Shown: positions 51,943 through 62,760 of the stretch, in pieces
Position numbering within the stretch: the first letter of the stretch is position 1
Layout: every line of letters begins with the position of its first letter
From: Scytonema sp. UIC 10036
GTDB lineage: Bacteria > Cyanobacteriota > Cyanobacteriia > Cyanobacteriales > Nostocaceae
Assembly: GCF_009725235.1 (NCBI RefSeq)
Contig: NZ_WJFC01000025.1
Coordinates: 1 to 64,000 of the forward strand
DNA: 64,000 nucleotides
Direction: 5' to 3'
The notes under the pieces: generated by a model
Seen by the model: the letters and a program-made list of their open reading frames with translations, nothing else
What the model was told of the DNA's origin: nothing
Database searches by the model: none
Position numbers and translations under genes: made by a program

Positions 51943-52920
51943 TTGCTACTAAAGGAACCTTTGACCTTGTTGGGCATCTCGATCGTTCTTTTATCCTCCT
52001 TGTTCTTGTCATTGCATAATGTTGCTGTCCGAGTTTTATTTTCAGAACATCTCGTACTGAGTTTATTTTTACTTGGTGGATACGTTAAACCGGATTTTCA
52101 GAATTCATTTTTGCTGATGTTTATGCGAATGCTATTGGTGGTTCCACTTATGGCTTCTGTAGCATTCAAACTCTATCCATCTGCTCTTCAAGAATTCCTA
52201 AGTTTGTTCAAGCAGAAACGCTTGGACGTTATGCTCCAAGCCTCTGGCTGTGGAGTTCTCATGTTTGTGTATATTGCTTTACTCTACGTTGCGATTGGCT
52301 TGATTCCTACTGGCATTGCAATCGCACTCTTCTTCACCTATCCTGTCTTCACAGCACTACTGTCGTGGAAGTTTTTTGGCGATCGCCCTACACTCTTCCG
52401 TTGGCTTATTATGAGTATTATTCTAGGAGGCGGCGTTCTCACTATTCCCCAATCTTCTACCAGCTACAGCAGTAATACCATTACGATTGGCATTTGTGCT
52501 AGTGTTGTGTCTGGGATAGTTTACGCCTTCTACAACGTCATCGCCCAAAAATGTCTAGAAAAATTCCATCCCGTTCCCTTTACGTGGATTAGCTTTGCCT
52601 TAACTTTGCTGCTCTCTGGTATTAGTTTATTGTTGTTTCCACCTAGCATGACCCAACTTGATTGGACACCTATGTGGATTGGCAGTCTTTTTTCGGGTTT
52701 GACGAGCTTTGTCGGACACTCTCTATACAATTTAGGGATTCGCAAGAGCGGCGCAAATACTGCTTCTATTATCGGCTCTAGCAGCCCAGCATTAACGGCT
52801 CTGGTTGCATGGGCAACGATTAGCGAAACTTTAAACGTGATTCAGAGTGTAGGGATTGGTATAGTCACATTGGGGATTGCGTTGCTGAGTAGAGAAAAGT
52901 TGATTCACAAGAGAAAATAG
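51943..52920 (+). CDS. EamA/DMT-family transporter
   Basis: A 325-aa protein with ten predicted spans in two EamA halves. The first opens LLGISIVLLSSLFLSLHNVA and the second TIGICASVVSGIVYAFYNVI. The final span ends QSVGIGIVTLGIALLSREKL with a basic tail. Substrate unknown. Its last 225 bp are repeated almost exactly at 55826-56047. Confidence 0.9.
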   Translation: MLLKEPLTLLGISIVLLSSLFLSLHNVAVRVLFSEHLVLSLFLLGGYVKPDFQNSFLLMFMRMLLVVPLMASVAFKLYPSALQEFLSLFKQKRLDVMLQASGCGVLMFVYIALLYVAIGLIPTGIAIALFFTYPVFTALLSWKFFGDRPTLFRWLIMSIILGGGVLTIPQSSTSYSSNTITIGICASVVSGIVYAFYNVIAQKCLEKFHPVPFTWISFALTLLLSGISLLLFPPSMTQLDWTPMWIGSLFSGLTSFVGHSLYNLGIRKSGANTASIIGSSSPALTALVAWATISETLNVIQSVGIGIVTLGIALLSREKLIHKRK

Positions 52921-52921
52921 A
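52694..52921 (+). repeat. Left copy of a 225-bp direct repeat
   Basis: Covers the last third of the DMT-transporter gene and its stop codon. The second copy at 55820-56049 differs at about ten positions, mostly transitions. The 2.9-kb segment between the copies contains a lipoprotein fragment and the FAD/persulfide-dioxygenase fusion gene. Confidence 0.85.
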
Positions 52922-53014
52922 GGCGAGTCATGTGAACATTCCAAGAGTGTTACTGACTCCCGAAGAATATCCTAATTTCCAAAACTCTTTTCTAGCAAAA
53001 CTTTTTTAGCAACT

Positions 53015-53161
53015 ATGGTTTTAATATTTAATCGTCGTCGATTTATCCAAGTAGTTAGACCGGGGATGTTAGGACTAACTACAGCAGTTGCTTTGGGTAG
53101 TTGCGATCGATCTCTGGTAGTTGGGTGTTACAGGTTGAATCATACACACAAAACCGGATAA
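53015..53161 (+). pseudogene. N-terminal fragment of a lipoprotein binding protein
   Basis: A 48-codon frame, MVLIFNRRRFIQVVRPGMLG, then LTTAVALGSCDRS. The Arg-rich start, hydrophobic core and LGSC lipobox are those of cyanobacterial substrate-binding lipoproteins. After the Cys the family sequence is lost and the frame ends in a stop. Confidence 0.6.
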
Positions 53162-53301
53162 ATATGTAGCATAATAAACCAAATTATTTTTACTACAAGC
53201 GTTTAATTAAAGCATTAGTGCCTGAGGAGAGTCATATAGTATTTTTTTAGTAGCAAAAGTCTGCTATTCGAAAGTAGTCGCCATACACTATATTAAGCAC
53301 C

Positions 53302-55647
53302 GTGATTAATTCTAATGTCCAAATAGCACATCCTTCAACCACCACGATCGCGATCGTTGGCGCAGGCTTTAGTGGTTCTTTAGTAGCGGCTCACCTGTTA
53401 AAAACTGCCAACAGACCCCTGCTGATCAAGTTGATTGAGCGCAGTCACGAAATTGGCAAGGGAGTTGCCTACAGCACCGAAACCACCAGCCATTTGCTTA
53501 ATGTATCCGCAGGCAAGATGAGTGCCTTTCCCGACGATCCCGGTCATCTGCTGCGCTGGCTGCAGTATAACCGCAGCGAGTTGGCAGCATTCCTACCCAA
53601 TGACTTGAACGCCAGCAGCTTCATTCCCCGTCAGATCTACGGGCTTTATATCCAATCCATTCTGGAGGAAGCTGAAGCCACGGCTTCGAGTAACGTTCGG
53701 CTGGAGCGCGTCATCGATGAAGTGGTAGCAGTGGAGCCACAAGCCAAACAAGCAATCGTCTCCTTGCGAAGCAGCCGTACTTTCGTGGCAGATAAAATTG
53801 TGCTGGCAGTAGGAAATGCGCCCACTCCTCCCCCAGTGTCTCAACCTCCAGCATCACGGCAGAACGATCGCACTAACAACTTCTACCTGCGCCATGCCTG
53901 GTCAGCCGATGCGTTAGCAGAGCTTGAGAGTAACGCGCCTGTATTGCTAATTGGCACTGGACTGACTATGGTGGATATGGTGGTGGCACTCCACGAGCGC
54001 AACCATCGGGGCAAAATTCATGCCGTGTCTCGCCGGGGCTTGTTTCCGCTGCCGCATCAATCAACAAAACCCTACCCCGCCTTCCTAACCCCAGACACCG
54101 CACCCAAAACGACTCGGGGCTTGCTGCGGCGCATTCGGAGTGAAGTGCAGACGGCAATGAAGCAGGGGTACGACTGGCGAGCGGTGATTGATTCCCTGCG
54201 TCCCATCACCCAGCAACTCTGGCAACAACTGCCCCGCGTGGAGCAGCAGCGTTTTTTGCGCCACGCCACCCCCTATTGGGATGTACATCGGCATCGAATT
54301 GCCCCCGAAATTGGCAAGGTTATCCAGACAATGCTGGATTCAGGGCAACTAACTATTACCTCCGGACGCATTCAGGACTATCAAACGGCATCTGACGGGG
54401 TAGCAGTGACAGTTCGCCGACGCCAAACAACAACGGATTGGGTTTTGCAGGTTAGCCGTGTGGTGAATTGCACCGGGGTACACGCAGATTATCGTCGCTC
54501 ACCCCAACCCTTGATCGCCAATTTGCGTGACCAGGGGTTGATCCGCCCCAACGACATTGGCTTGGGGTTGGATACTGCCGCTGATGGTGTCGTATTCGAT
54601 GCTCAAAGCAACCGTTCAACCCTACTCTATACCTTGGGTACGCCGCGCAAAGGCAATTTGTTTGAAACGATCGCCGTCCCAGAACTGCGTGAGCAGGCAC
54701 AGGCACTAGCGGTAACTTTGTTGCAGTCACTCCCAGTGCGGGTGCGTCCCGTTTCACCGTTTTCTCGCGCCATTGAACAAGACAGCAAAGCTCCTCGACC
54801 TGCCATTCCCCAGTCAACACTGTTGTTTCGCCAATTATTTGACCTGGAATCCAGCACTTACACCTATCTGATTGCGGACAGTCAAACGAAAGAAGCGGTG
54901 CTGGTTGATACAGTATTGGAACAGGTTGACCGTGATTTACAAGTTCTGGATGACTTGGGGTTGAACTTGCGCTACTGTTTGGAAACTCACATCCATGCCG
55001 ATCATATCACCGGGGCAGGTAAACTGAGACAGCAAACGGGTTGTCAGGTAATGGTGCCCCTAAATAGTACTGCTCGGTCTGCAGATCACTCTCTTGGCGA
55101 TCGCGAAACCTTAATTGTGGGGGCGGTAAAGATTGAGGCGATCTCCACACCAGGACACACCGATAGCCATCTGGCTTATTTAGTCAACAACACTCATCTG
55201 TTAACGGGGGATGCCTTATTGATTCGGGGCTGTGGACGCACAGACTTCCAATCAGGCGATGCGGGCATTCTGTACGATACGGTGACGCAACAGTTATTTA
55301 CTCTCCCAGAGGAAACCCTAGTTTATCCCGCCCATGACTACAAAGGGCGCACCGTTTCCACGATTGGCGAAGAAAAACGCCTCAATCCCCGATTTAGCGT
55401 TCGCGGAGCGACTCAGAACGAGTATCGTAGCCGCGATCAATTTATTACAATCATGAGCCATCTGGGTTTGAGCTATCCCAAAAAGATGAACGAAGCCGTA
55501 CCCGCCAATGAATACTGTGGCGATTTCATGCCAGAAGCAAGTTTGAGCAATGGCAAGAGTTCGGCGGATGCAGATCGTGAAAAAGTAGAACTGACGCTAT
55601 CGGCGAATACTGAAATATATGAGGACTACTTTGCTATGTACATTTAG
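53302..55647 (+). CDS. Fusion of a FAD/NAD(P)-binding protein and a persulfide-dioxygenase-like MBL domain
   Basis: A 781-aa two-domain protein from a GTG start. Residues 1-490 are a flavoprotein of the FAD-NAD(P)-binding (COG4529-like) type: TTIAIVGAGFSGSLVAAHLL, KGVAYSTETTSHLLNVSAGK, then VLLIGTGLTMVDMVVALHER. From about residue 512 an MBL domain follows: FRQLFDLESSTYTYLIADSQ, the metal motif THIHADHITG (His563, His565, Asp567, His568), STPGHTDSH (His619), GDALLIRGCGRTDFQSGDA and YPAHDYKGRTVSTIGEEKRL. The last three are hallmarks of ETHE1-type persulfide dioxygenases. The fusion suggests coupling of flavin chemistry with oxidation of glutathione persulfide. GC is higher (near 52% by eye) than that of the neighbours. 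It lies between direct repeats. Confidence 0.9.
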   Translation: MINSNVQIAHPSTTTIAIVGAGFSGSLVAAHLLKTANRPLLIKLIERSHEIGKGVAYSTETTSHLLNVSAGKMSAFPDDPGHLLRWLQYNRSELAAFLPNDLNASSFIPRQIYGLYIQSILEEAEATASSNVRLERVIDEVVAVEPQAKQAIVSLRSSRTFVADKIVLAVGNAPTPPPVSQPPASRQNDRTNNFYLRHAWSADALAELESNAPVLLIGTGLTMVDMVVALHERNHRGKIHAVSRRGLFPLPHQSTKPYPAFLTPDTAPKTTRGLLRRIRSEVQTAMKQGYDWRAVIDSLRPITQQLWQQLPRVEQQRFLRHATPYWDVHRHRIAPEIGKVIQTMLDSGQLTITSGRIQDYQTASDGVAVTVRRRQTTTDWVLQVSRVVNCTGVHADYRRSPQPLIANLRDQGLIRPNDIGLGLDTAADGVVFDAQSNRSTLLYTLGTPRKGNLFETIAVPELREQAQALAVTLLQSLPVRVRPVSPFSRAIEQDSKAPRPAIPQSTLLFRQLFDLESSTYTYLIADSQTKEAVLVDTVLEQVDRDLQVLDDLGLNLRYCLETHIHADHITGAGKLRQQTGCQVMVPLNSTARSADHSLGDRETLIVGAVKIEAISTPGHTDSHLAYLVNNTHLLTGDALLIRGCGRTDFQSGDAGILYDTVTQQLFTLPEETLVYPAHDYKGRTVSTIGEEKRLNPRFSVRGATQNEYRSRDQFITIMSHLGLSYPKKMNEAVPANEYCGDFMPEASLSNGKSSADADREKVELTLSANTEIYEDYFAMYI

Positions 55648-55688
55648 GAGTACAAGGCAAAGGCATTGCCGAGATTTTCCTTTGCCAG

Positions 55689-55827
55689 TTATATTTGAAT
55701 CTCAAATTCCTCAAATTTTAGCTCTCCAGGATACTTGTCAAACATAGTTGAGTCTCGATAGATATTTGTTACTTCCCGTGCCATTTTTTGGAAAGACTGA
55801 CGACTAACTTCGCTTAAGTTCCCAATT
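55689..55827 (-). pseudogene. C-terminal protein remnant of unknown family
   Basis: The minus strand encodes GNLSEVSRQSFQKMAREVTN, then IYRDSTMFDKYPGELKFEEF and EIQI before a stop at 55689-55691. Composition looks coding. I do not recognise the family. It abuts the transporter-duplicate fragment, marking a junction at about 55825. Confidence 0.4.
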
Positions 55828-56049
55828 GACGAGCTTTATCGGGCACTCTCTATACAATTTAGGAATTCGCAAGAGTGGCGCAAATACTGCTTCTATTATC
55901 GGCTCTAGCAGCCCAGCATTAACAGCTCTGGTTGCATGGGCAACAATTAGCGAAACTTTAAACGTGATTCAGAGTGTAGGGATTGGTATAGTCACATTAG
56001 GGATTGCGTTGCTGAGTAGAGAAAAGTTTATTCACAAGAGAAAATAGAG
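55820..56049 (+). repeat. Right copy of the 225-bp direct repeat (DMT-transporter 3' fragment)
   Basis: Encodes TSFIGHSLYNLGIRKSGANT to SREKFIHKRK and a stop, the same as residues 252-325 of the transporter at 51943. The copy is in frame but lacks the remainder of the gene. Confidence 0.9.
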
Positions 56050-56078
56050 GCGATCTCAATATTTGGGGCGATCGCCTC
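56047..56078. terminator. Hairpin between the transporter fragment and groEL
   Basis: GAGGCGATC and GATCGCCTC form a 9-bp stem around 14 nt, containing HIP1 GCGATCGC on the right arm. It lies at the tail ends of convergent genes and may serve both. There is no U-tract. Confidence 0.4.
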
Positions 56079-56131
56079 TGGAGATTGAACGAAGAGGAGA
56101 AAATTTTGACTGTTACTGCTTGATGTAACGA

Positions 56132-57784
<1,653 letters not shown>

Positions 57785-57854
57785 TTATTTGTCAGTTGTC
57801 CTTTGTTATTTGTCTTTTGTGTTGTACTAATGACCAATGACCAATGACCAATGA

Positions 57855-58166
57855 CTATGAAACAATTGCCAGAATGTCCTTCTCAGACAACAAGACATAC
57901 TCTTCCGTACCAAGCTTGATGTCGGTACCAGCATATTTGGAGTAGAGGACTCGATCCCCAACTGCAATATCAATTGCCTGACGGGTACCATTATCATTAA
58001 GCTTGCCAAGACCGACTGCAACAATTTCACCTACCTGAGGCTTTTCTTTAGCGCTATCAGGCAGAAGAATACCGCCCGTTGTTTTCTCTTCGGACTCACT
58101 AACCTTGATGAACACCCGATCGCCTAGAGGCTTAACAGTAGATACGCTCAACGCTATAGATGGCAT
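57855..58166 (-). CDS. groS: Co-chaperonin GroES
   Basis: A 103-aa protein: [20 protein letters not shown], the mobile loop [14 protein letters not shown], then [20 protein letters not shown] and [16 protein letters not shown] stands a few bases before the start. No CIRCE element (TTAGCACTC-N9-GAGTGCTAA) is seen in the 130 bp upstream. Confidence 0.98.
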   Translation of the reverse strand: MPSIALSVSTVKPLGDRVFIKVSESEEKTTGGILLPDSAKEKPQVGEIVAVGLGKLNDNGTRQAIDIAVGDRVLYSKYAGTDIKLGTEEYVLLSEKDILAIVS

Positions 58167-58473
58167 ACAAAATCCTCCAAACTCACAAATTAAGGTGAAC
58201 GAACGATGTAATGCTATGAACTAGCGCAGGTGGACTTTGGTTCAATAAAAAATTAACCGATTGGGAAGAAAATTCATCATGCGTCATGTTTCTCAAATTT
58301 AACGCTAGACGTGGACGATTTTTTGGATGAAACCAATCTGATTAACAGCGAGCAAAGTTAGAAATTGCTGGTAGTTCATACTTAAACACCAGTAAGTTTA
58401 TCGGATTACTGGCTTTTGTATATTAAGTATAATGTCATATAGTCTTGTAAAAATCAAGCAGCTTAGAACAAGA
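58167..58473. other. groESL upstream region
   Basis: AT-rich sequence without a gene. It contains the groESL promoter. I see neither CIRCE nor another clear inverted repeat apart from the hairpin that begins at 58474. Confidence 0.5.
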
Positions 58474-58504
58474 ATTAGCAGTTGCCGTCGGCAACTGCTA
58501 ATTG
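58474..58504. terminator. Perfect 14-bp hairpin
   Basis: AATTAGCAGTTGCC and GGCAACTGCTAATT pair around GTC. It stands alone between the CmcJ-like 3' exon and the groESL promoter, and could end the leftward transcript that includes the intron. Confidence 0.45.
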
Positions 58505-58701
58505 TTCAGTAAAATCTTGTCCAAAGCTTTCTAGAAAAGCTTTTAAGGGTGAAGGGCGTATCGTGCTTCACTCCTTCACCCTGGGGAAAGGCATCTTATT
58601 GAGAATGACCCTGAATCCCTGGAAAACCTGTGCTTATCCTTGACTGGAATAGTTTTTCAACAGTTGGCTAGACGCGATAAATCGCTGTCTCTACAGAAAA
58701 T

Positions 58702-58827
58702 TTATTCATAAAAAACTATCGTCCGTAATTCAATACTCTGACGTGGTGGGGCATCCAGAGGGCTTGTGGGATCGTCAAATCCAGTATGAGCAGCAAACCT
58801 TGCCCTTCCATCCTCTGCGGAGTCAAA
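58702..58827 (-). pseudogene. 3' exon of a CmcJ/NvfI/AsaB-like oxidoreductase gene split by a group II intron
   Basis: On the minus strand, TTTGACTCCGCAGAGGATGG opens the exon, which encodes FDSAEDGRARFAAHTGFDDP, then TSPLDAPPRQSIELRTIVFY and E-stop. The block HTGFDDPTSP-DAPPR-SIE-R is characteristic of the last 40 residues of the CmcJ/NvfI family. Joining to exon 1 (PDEALFIKC) gives IKC-FDS and an unbroken frame. The gene lacks its first 60 or so residues, so it is probably not functional even if spliced. Confidence 0.75.
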
Positions 58828-61229
58828 AGTGGGTAGCTAGCTAGCGAGGTTTCCAATTATTGGCTCCTTTTCCAACTAGCCCCCGCCGAACCGTGCTTAC
58901 GAGTTTCCAGGTACACGGCTCTCCAGTATTCCATTATCATGAGACTTGTTTACCTGCGGGGTTACCTGCGTGTATAGCATCATGGCATTGAGGGCAGACC
59001 ATCAAAGTTTTTCTCCTACGTGCGGACATGATTTGCATCCATTGCGGTTTTTCTTTTCTACCTTTGGTTTTGAGGTCTTTGAGGGCGCGAATATGGTGAA
59101 CTTCAATATCACCTCTTGCCCCACAAATCTCGCATTCATCAGCTTGAAGCCGTTTAATCAGTTCATTTCTGAACGCGGGCTTTCGCGCTCGTGGCAGGTC
59201 TTCTATGATTGTTTTTAGGTTGCGTTTTAGTGGTATACCACCGAAACGAGCCACTAAGGGTTTCTTGCCTTCTCTTGGGACGGTGATTTCGACACACTTT
59301 CTTAGACCGTGTGGCAGTTTTACCGTCTTGTGATACTTCGCGCAAATTTTAGCCACGCTAGTTTTGTGTTTACAAGCAAGAGTTTTCATCAACGAACTCC
59401 ACATAACCCATTGGAGTTTTTGGAGCCACGCGATGTTTTGAGCAAGGCTGTAGAATTGTACGTACCCTCTATATTCTGATTGGTAAATGTTGATGATAGT
59501 GAAATCATCATCATTTATTAATTCAGGGCGGTGAATGGGTTTCCCATTTCTCATATAGAGAGAACATTTTTCTTCTACAAAGCTTGTGGGAATTCTTAGT
59601 CCAGTAATTCCATTAATTGAGCGCTTACCATTGGTATGCTTAGTGTCGGAATATTGAACTAGAATTTCGTAACCTAAGAAGTTCGCTGCTTCGTTTCTAG
59701 CATGAGTAATTAAGGTCTTTTCTTTAGATAATTCTAGCTGAAGATTTTCCGCTAGAAATGTCTTCAATTTTTCCTTGATTTCTTTTGCCTCTTGAAATGA
59801 ACCAATGAATCCAAGTAGAAAATCATCAGCGTACCGCACATAATTTAGCCTTCTGTATTTAGGGTCACGAACATCTTTGGAAGGCATTTGCTGGTATTGA
59901 ATTTCCAGTTGACGCGCTTTTTCAATTTGTCCCTTCTTCCTGTAATACCAGGCAAGTTTTACGAGTTTTGAGTATTCCGGATTTTCTGCCCTTGCTTTAC
60001 CTCTTGTATACTCTGGGATAAGTGTCCGTTCGATAAATTTATCGAATTTATCAAGATAGATATTGGCGAGTATGGGTGATACTATCGCGCCTTGCGGTGT
60101 TCCGCTGAGGGTGGAGTGATATCTCCATTGCTCACAATAACCTGCCTTGAGTAAGTTTTCAATCAATCTCAGGAAGCGGTTATCTTGGATTTTCTCGCAC
60201 AGAATTGACATTAAGATTTTATGGTCTATGTTGTCAAAACAGCCTTTGATATCTCCTTCAATAAACCACTTGGTTCCTTGCCAAGTGCGGTCTATTACTG
60301 TTAGCGCCGTATGGCATCCGCGTTTTGGTCTGAAACCATGACTGTTGTCGGAAAATTGGGGTTCATAATACGCTTCTAATATTAAACGTACTACTTCTTG
60401 AACCAATTTGTCTTTCCAAGTAGGAATACCTAGTGGTCGAGTTTTCCCATTTTTCTTGGGAATATTAATTCGCCTCACTGGTGTCCATCGAAAGCGTTCA
60501 TATCGAATCTCTTCGATAAGAGTTTCAATCTTTTTCATGGACATTCCGTCAGCAGTTTCCTGAGTTATCCCAGGCGTCATTGCTCCAGCATTTTTATAAA
60601 TGCGGCTATACGCTAAAAGGTACAAGTCGGGATTGAACAACTGTCTGTAGACATCATCCAGTGGTAAACCCCGGTACCCCCTGTCTCGGATTACATTTAA
60701 CACCGTTTCGGCGTTTCGCATCTCGCGTACCTCTCGGTAACAATGTAAGAAATACCTGTTCCCCTTTGCCATGTGGACGGCTTTCCCGCCCTCGGACTAC
60801 TATGGGAACTCTGTAGTCATAGGACTCGCGTCCCATAGACCATCCCGCGCTTCATCAACTCGGTACGTATCAGTGTGATTTAGGTGTCCCACTCATTCGT
60901 TAAGCCATCTCATCGGTGGCTGACTTCGTTTAAAGAAGTTGTGTGGTTCAAATGCTTAAAACTACACACAAACGATTATTCCTTTTAGGCGTTGTAGGAA
61001 TAGGTAATCGAGTATACCGTCAGAATTGGGCTTCAGATAGTTTAATCTTCACCTTGTCACACAAGTCTTGCCGAACAATGGTTTTAACGCCTTCTCTCCA
61101 TTTCCGGCTTTACCAACATGCTGTTGTCCCTTTTGTCTTTCGACTCCAGGTAAGTTGGTTGACTTAGAGACATTCTTCTTAGTCTCTCCCAACTTGGTTG
61201 GGAATACCGCGTTAATCGTCGCGGCGCAC
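58828..61229 (-). mobile_element. Group II intron with encoded reverse transcriptase
   Basis: A 2.4-kb bacterial group II intron on the minus strand. The 5' end matches GTGCG: either GTGCGCCGCGACG at 61229 or GTGCGTGCG at 61233. The 3' end lies at the CTACCCACT/TTTGACTCC junction, 58828-58829. Domain V is readable upstream of the 3' end as GAGCCGTGTAC, CTGGAAACTCG, then TAAGCACGGTTC. The open reading frame 58937-60772 lies in domain IV. The 60773-61229 stretch holds domains I-III. Exact boundaries are uncertain by one to four bases because of repeated GTGCG and T runs. Confidence 0.88.
58937..60772 (-). CDS. ltrA: Group II intron reverse transcriptase/maturase with HNH endonuclease
   Basis: A 611-aa intron-encoded protein. 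The reverse-transcriptase part spans residues 60-370: RPLGIPTWKDKLVQEVVRLI, GFRPKRGCHTALTVI, WFIEGDIKGCFDNIDHKIL, LSGTPQGAIVSPILANIYL and the active site YADD at residues 314-317. The maturase X domain follows. An HNH nuclease is at the C-terminus: CEICGARGDIEVHHIRALKD and MVCPQCHDAIHAG. All parts look intact, so the intron may still be mobile. A Met 16 codons in (MRNAETVLNVIRDRGYRGLP) matches the usual family start. Confidence 0.96.
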   Translation of the reverse strand: MAKGNRYFLHCYREVREMRNAETVLNVIRDRGYRGLPLDDVYRQLFNPDLYLLAYSRIYKNAGAMTPGITQETADGMSMKKIETLIEEIRYERFRWTPVRRINIPKKNGKTRPLGIPTWKDKLVQEVVRLILEAYYEPQFSDNSHGFRPKRGCHTALTVIDRTWQGTKWFIEGDIKGCFDNIDHKILMSILCEKIQDNRFLRLIENLLKAGYCEQWRYHSTLSGTPQGAIVSPILANIYLDKFDKFIERTLIPEYTRGKARAENPEYSKLVKLAWYYRKKGQIEKARQLEIQYQQMPSKDVRDPKYRRLNYVRYADDFLLGFIGSFQEAKEIKEKLKTFLAENLQLELSKEKTLITHARNEAANFLGYEILVQYSDTKHTNGKRSINGITGLRIPTSFVEEKCSLYMRNGKPIHRPELINDDDFTIINIYQSEYRGYVQFYSLAQNIAWLQKLQWVMWSSLMKTLACKHKTSVAKICAKYHKTVKLPHGLRKCVEITVPREGKKPLVARFGGIPLKRNLKTIIEDLPRARKPAFRNELIKRLQADECEICGARGDIEVHHIRALKDLKTKGRKEKPQWMQIMSARRRKTLMVCPQCHDAIHAGNPAGKQVS

Positions 61230-61720
61230 GCACTTAATAAATAGCGCTTCGTCTGGTTGCATCTGCGGGAAGTAGAACCATTTATGTGACGGGTTATAGG
61301 TGACTGAGTAGGTTTCGCCAGCGTAATTGCGGTACAAGAGATCTCCAGCCACAAGGTCTTTTGGTGCAATGCTTCGGGCGTCGCACACTGCCAATGGTGA
61401 TTCCTCAATTGGTGCAATCGCTCGCCAAATATTAATCAGTGCAAATCTTTTTTGCAGCAATTTATCAATGTTATCTATCCCCTGCTCTGTCAACACCTTG
61501 CGTGCGCGAGTATAGCCAGATTTGGCTGTAAAGTCATTATGCACGTGCTTGACAGGCCCCCTGATTTCGTTCTCGTTTGGTCGGGAAAGTTGAGCGTTAC
61601 GCAGAGTGCGATCGAAGATGAAAATCTCAGTTGCACCTACGACATCTTTTAAGAGTTGCTTAGCTTCAGGATAATAGACGTTGCGGATTTCATCTTCATC
61701 ATAGAAATCGCATGTAACAC
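61230..61720 (-). pseudogene. 5' exon of a CmcJ/NvfI/AsaB-like oxidoreductase gene, 5'-truncated
   Basis: The frame reads VTCDFYDEDEIRNVYYPEAK, QLLKDVVGATEIFIFDRTLR, GPVKHVHNDFTAKSGYTRAR, FALINIWRAIAPIEESPLAV and SHKWFYFPQMQPDEALFIKC. These are successive landmarks of the CmcJ/NvfI family (HVHNDFT, NIWR-I, P-VCDA, FPQM-PDEALF-K). The intron begins after KC; reading on gives VRRDD and a stop inside the intron. The first 60 or so residues of the family are missing; the sequence ends where an arsR-like fragment starts on the other strand. Confidence 0.78.
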
Positions 61721-61722
61721 GT

Positions 61723-61941
61723 CTACGCCTAGTAGATTTACTACTTAGTACTGACGAAATTAGTTGTTCAGAGATTGCTCAGCGGTTGGATATTAGCTTG
61801 TCCCTTTCTTGTCACCACTTGAAAGTTTTGACAGAAGCAGGTTTGGCAAAAACCTACAAAAAAGGTCAGACAAGGTATTACTCCCTAGATCGTGTTGTTT
61901 TAAATAGTACCTTAGAGAGTTTAAACATTCATAATTTTTAG
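61723..61941 (+). pseudogene. ArsR-family regulator remnant lacking its N-terminus
   Basis: A 72-residue frame LRLVDLLLSTDEISCSEIAQ, RLDISLSLSCHHLKVLTEAG and LAKTYKKGQTRYYSLDRVVL, which is most of an ArsR winged helix with the recognition helix SLSCHHLKVL. No start codon is available and a stop lies a few codons upstream. The 3' end overlaps the TauE-like gene by 21 nt (convergent). It may once have controlled the exporter. Confidence 0.7.
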
Positions 61942-62760
61942 CCAAAAAGCAGCACTAGAACCAGAAATTAAAGTCACAAAGTTGCTATTCTCTGAGTCCT
62001 GTTGTTGCTGGGATTTTCGCAATGTTATAACTGCTAAGATAGCAACTACTGTGAGGTAGATACGTCGTAACCAGACATTGCCTAATTTTAGAGCCATACG
62101 ACCTCCAATTACACCACCTATGAACATTACAGCACCAAGGATTATTCCAAGTTGATAATCTATTAATCCTTGGTTTATGAAAATAAGGGTAGCTATAAGT
62201 GAGGAAAAAATATTAATCAGTTTAGTCGTCGCTATTGCTTCAACAAAAGTCATACGAAATAACATTACATAGACGGCAGTAAGTAGAGTTACATAACCAC
62301 CACTGAAAAAACCACCATAAATACCAAGTAGAAAAGTGGCTATATAGCCTGCAATTTCTGCTCTTGGTGAAGGTACCCCTTCTACTGGGACTAGTCCTGC
62401 ATTATGGTTGGTAATTGAAAATAGAGCGACTGCTATCATAGAGACAGAAATAACAAGTGGCATTGTTTTTGATGGGACAACGAGAACAAGCAATGCTCCT
62501 AAAATCGATCCAATGAGCGTCAAGAATATCAGTAATGGTAAACGTCTAGTATTAATCACGTTTTTCCCAAAAAAAGGTAGTGTTCCACCAACACTCATTA
62601 AGGTTAATGCCATCATATTAGTAGCTATGGCAATACGCGGCTCAACTCCAAACTCAAGCATGACTGGTACAGTAATTAGGGAAGTACTCCCAGCGATCGC
62701 GCTAATAATGCTAGCTCCCAGAAAAATTCCAGCAAGAATCAGTATTGATGAAACACTCAT
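61921..62760 (-). CDS. TauE/SafE-family (TSUP) sulfite/sulfoacetate exporter
   Basis: A 279-aa membrane protein with about eight spans. It opens ILILAGIFLGASIISAIAGS, has EPRIAIATNMMALTLMSVGG after the first pair of spans, GIYGGFFSGGYVTLLTAVYV in the middle and IGGRMALKLGNVWLRRIYL near the end, all TSUP hallmarks. Members export sulfite or organosulfonates, which would remove the toxic product of desulfonation. TTGGTAA half-sites lie upstream at 62876 and 62891. Confidence 0.92.
   Translation of the reverse strand: MSVSSILILAGIFLGASIISAIAGSTSLITVPVMLEFGVEPRIAIATNMMALTLMSVGGTLPFFGKNVINTRRLPLLIFLTLIGSILGALLVLVVPSKTMPLVISVSMIAVALFSITNHNAGLVPVEGVPSPRAEIAGYIATFLLGIYGGFFSGGYVTLLTAVYVMLFRMTFVEAIATTKLINIFSSLIATLIFINQGLIDYQLGIILGAVMFIGGVIGGRMALKLGNVWLRRIYLTVVAILAVITLRKSQQQQDSENSNFVTLISGSSAAFWLKIMNV

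Noticed and set aside
58167..58300. CIRCE element controlling groESL
   Set aside because: The canonical TTAGCACTC-N9-GAGTGCTAA was looked for and is not present.
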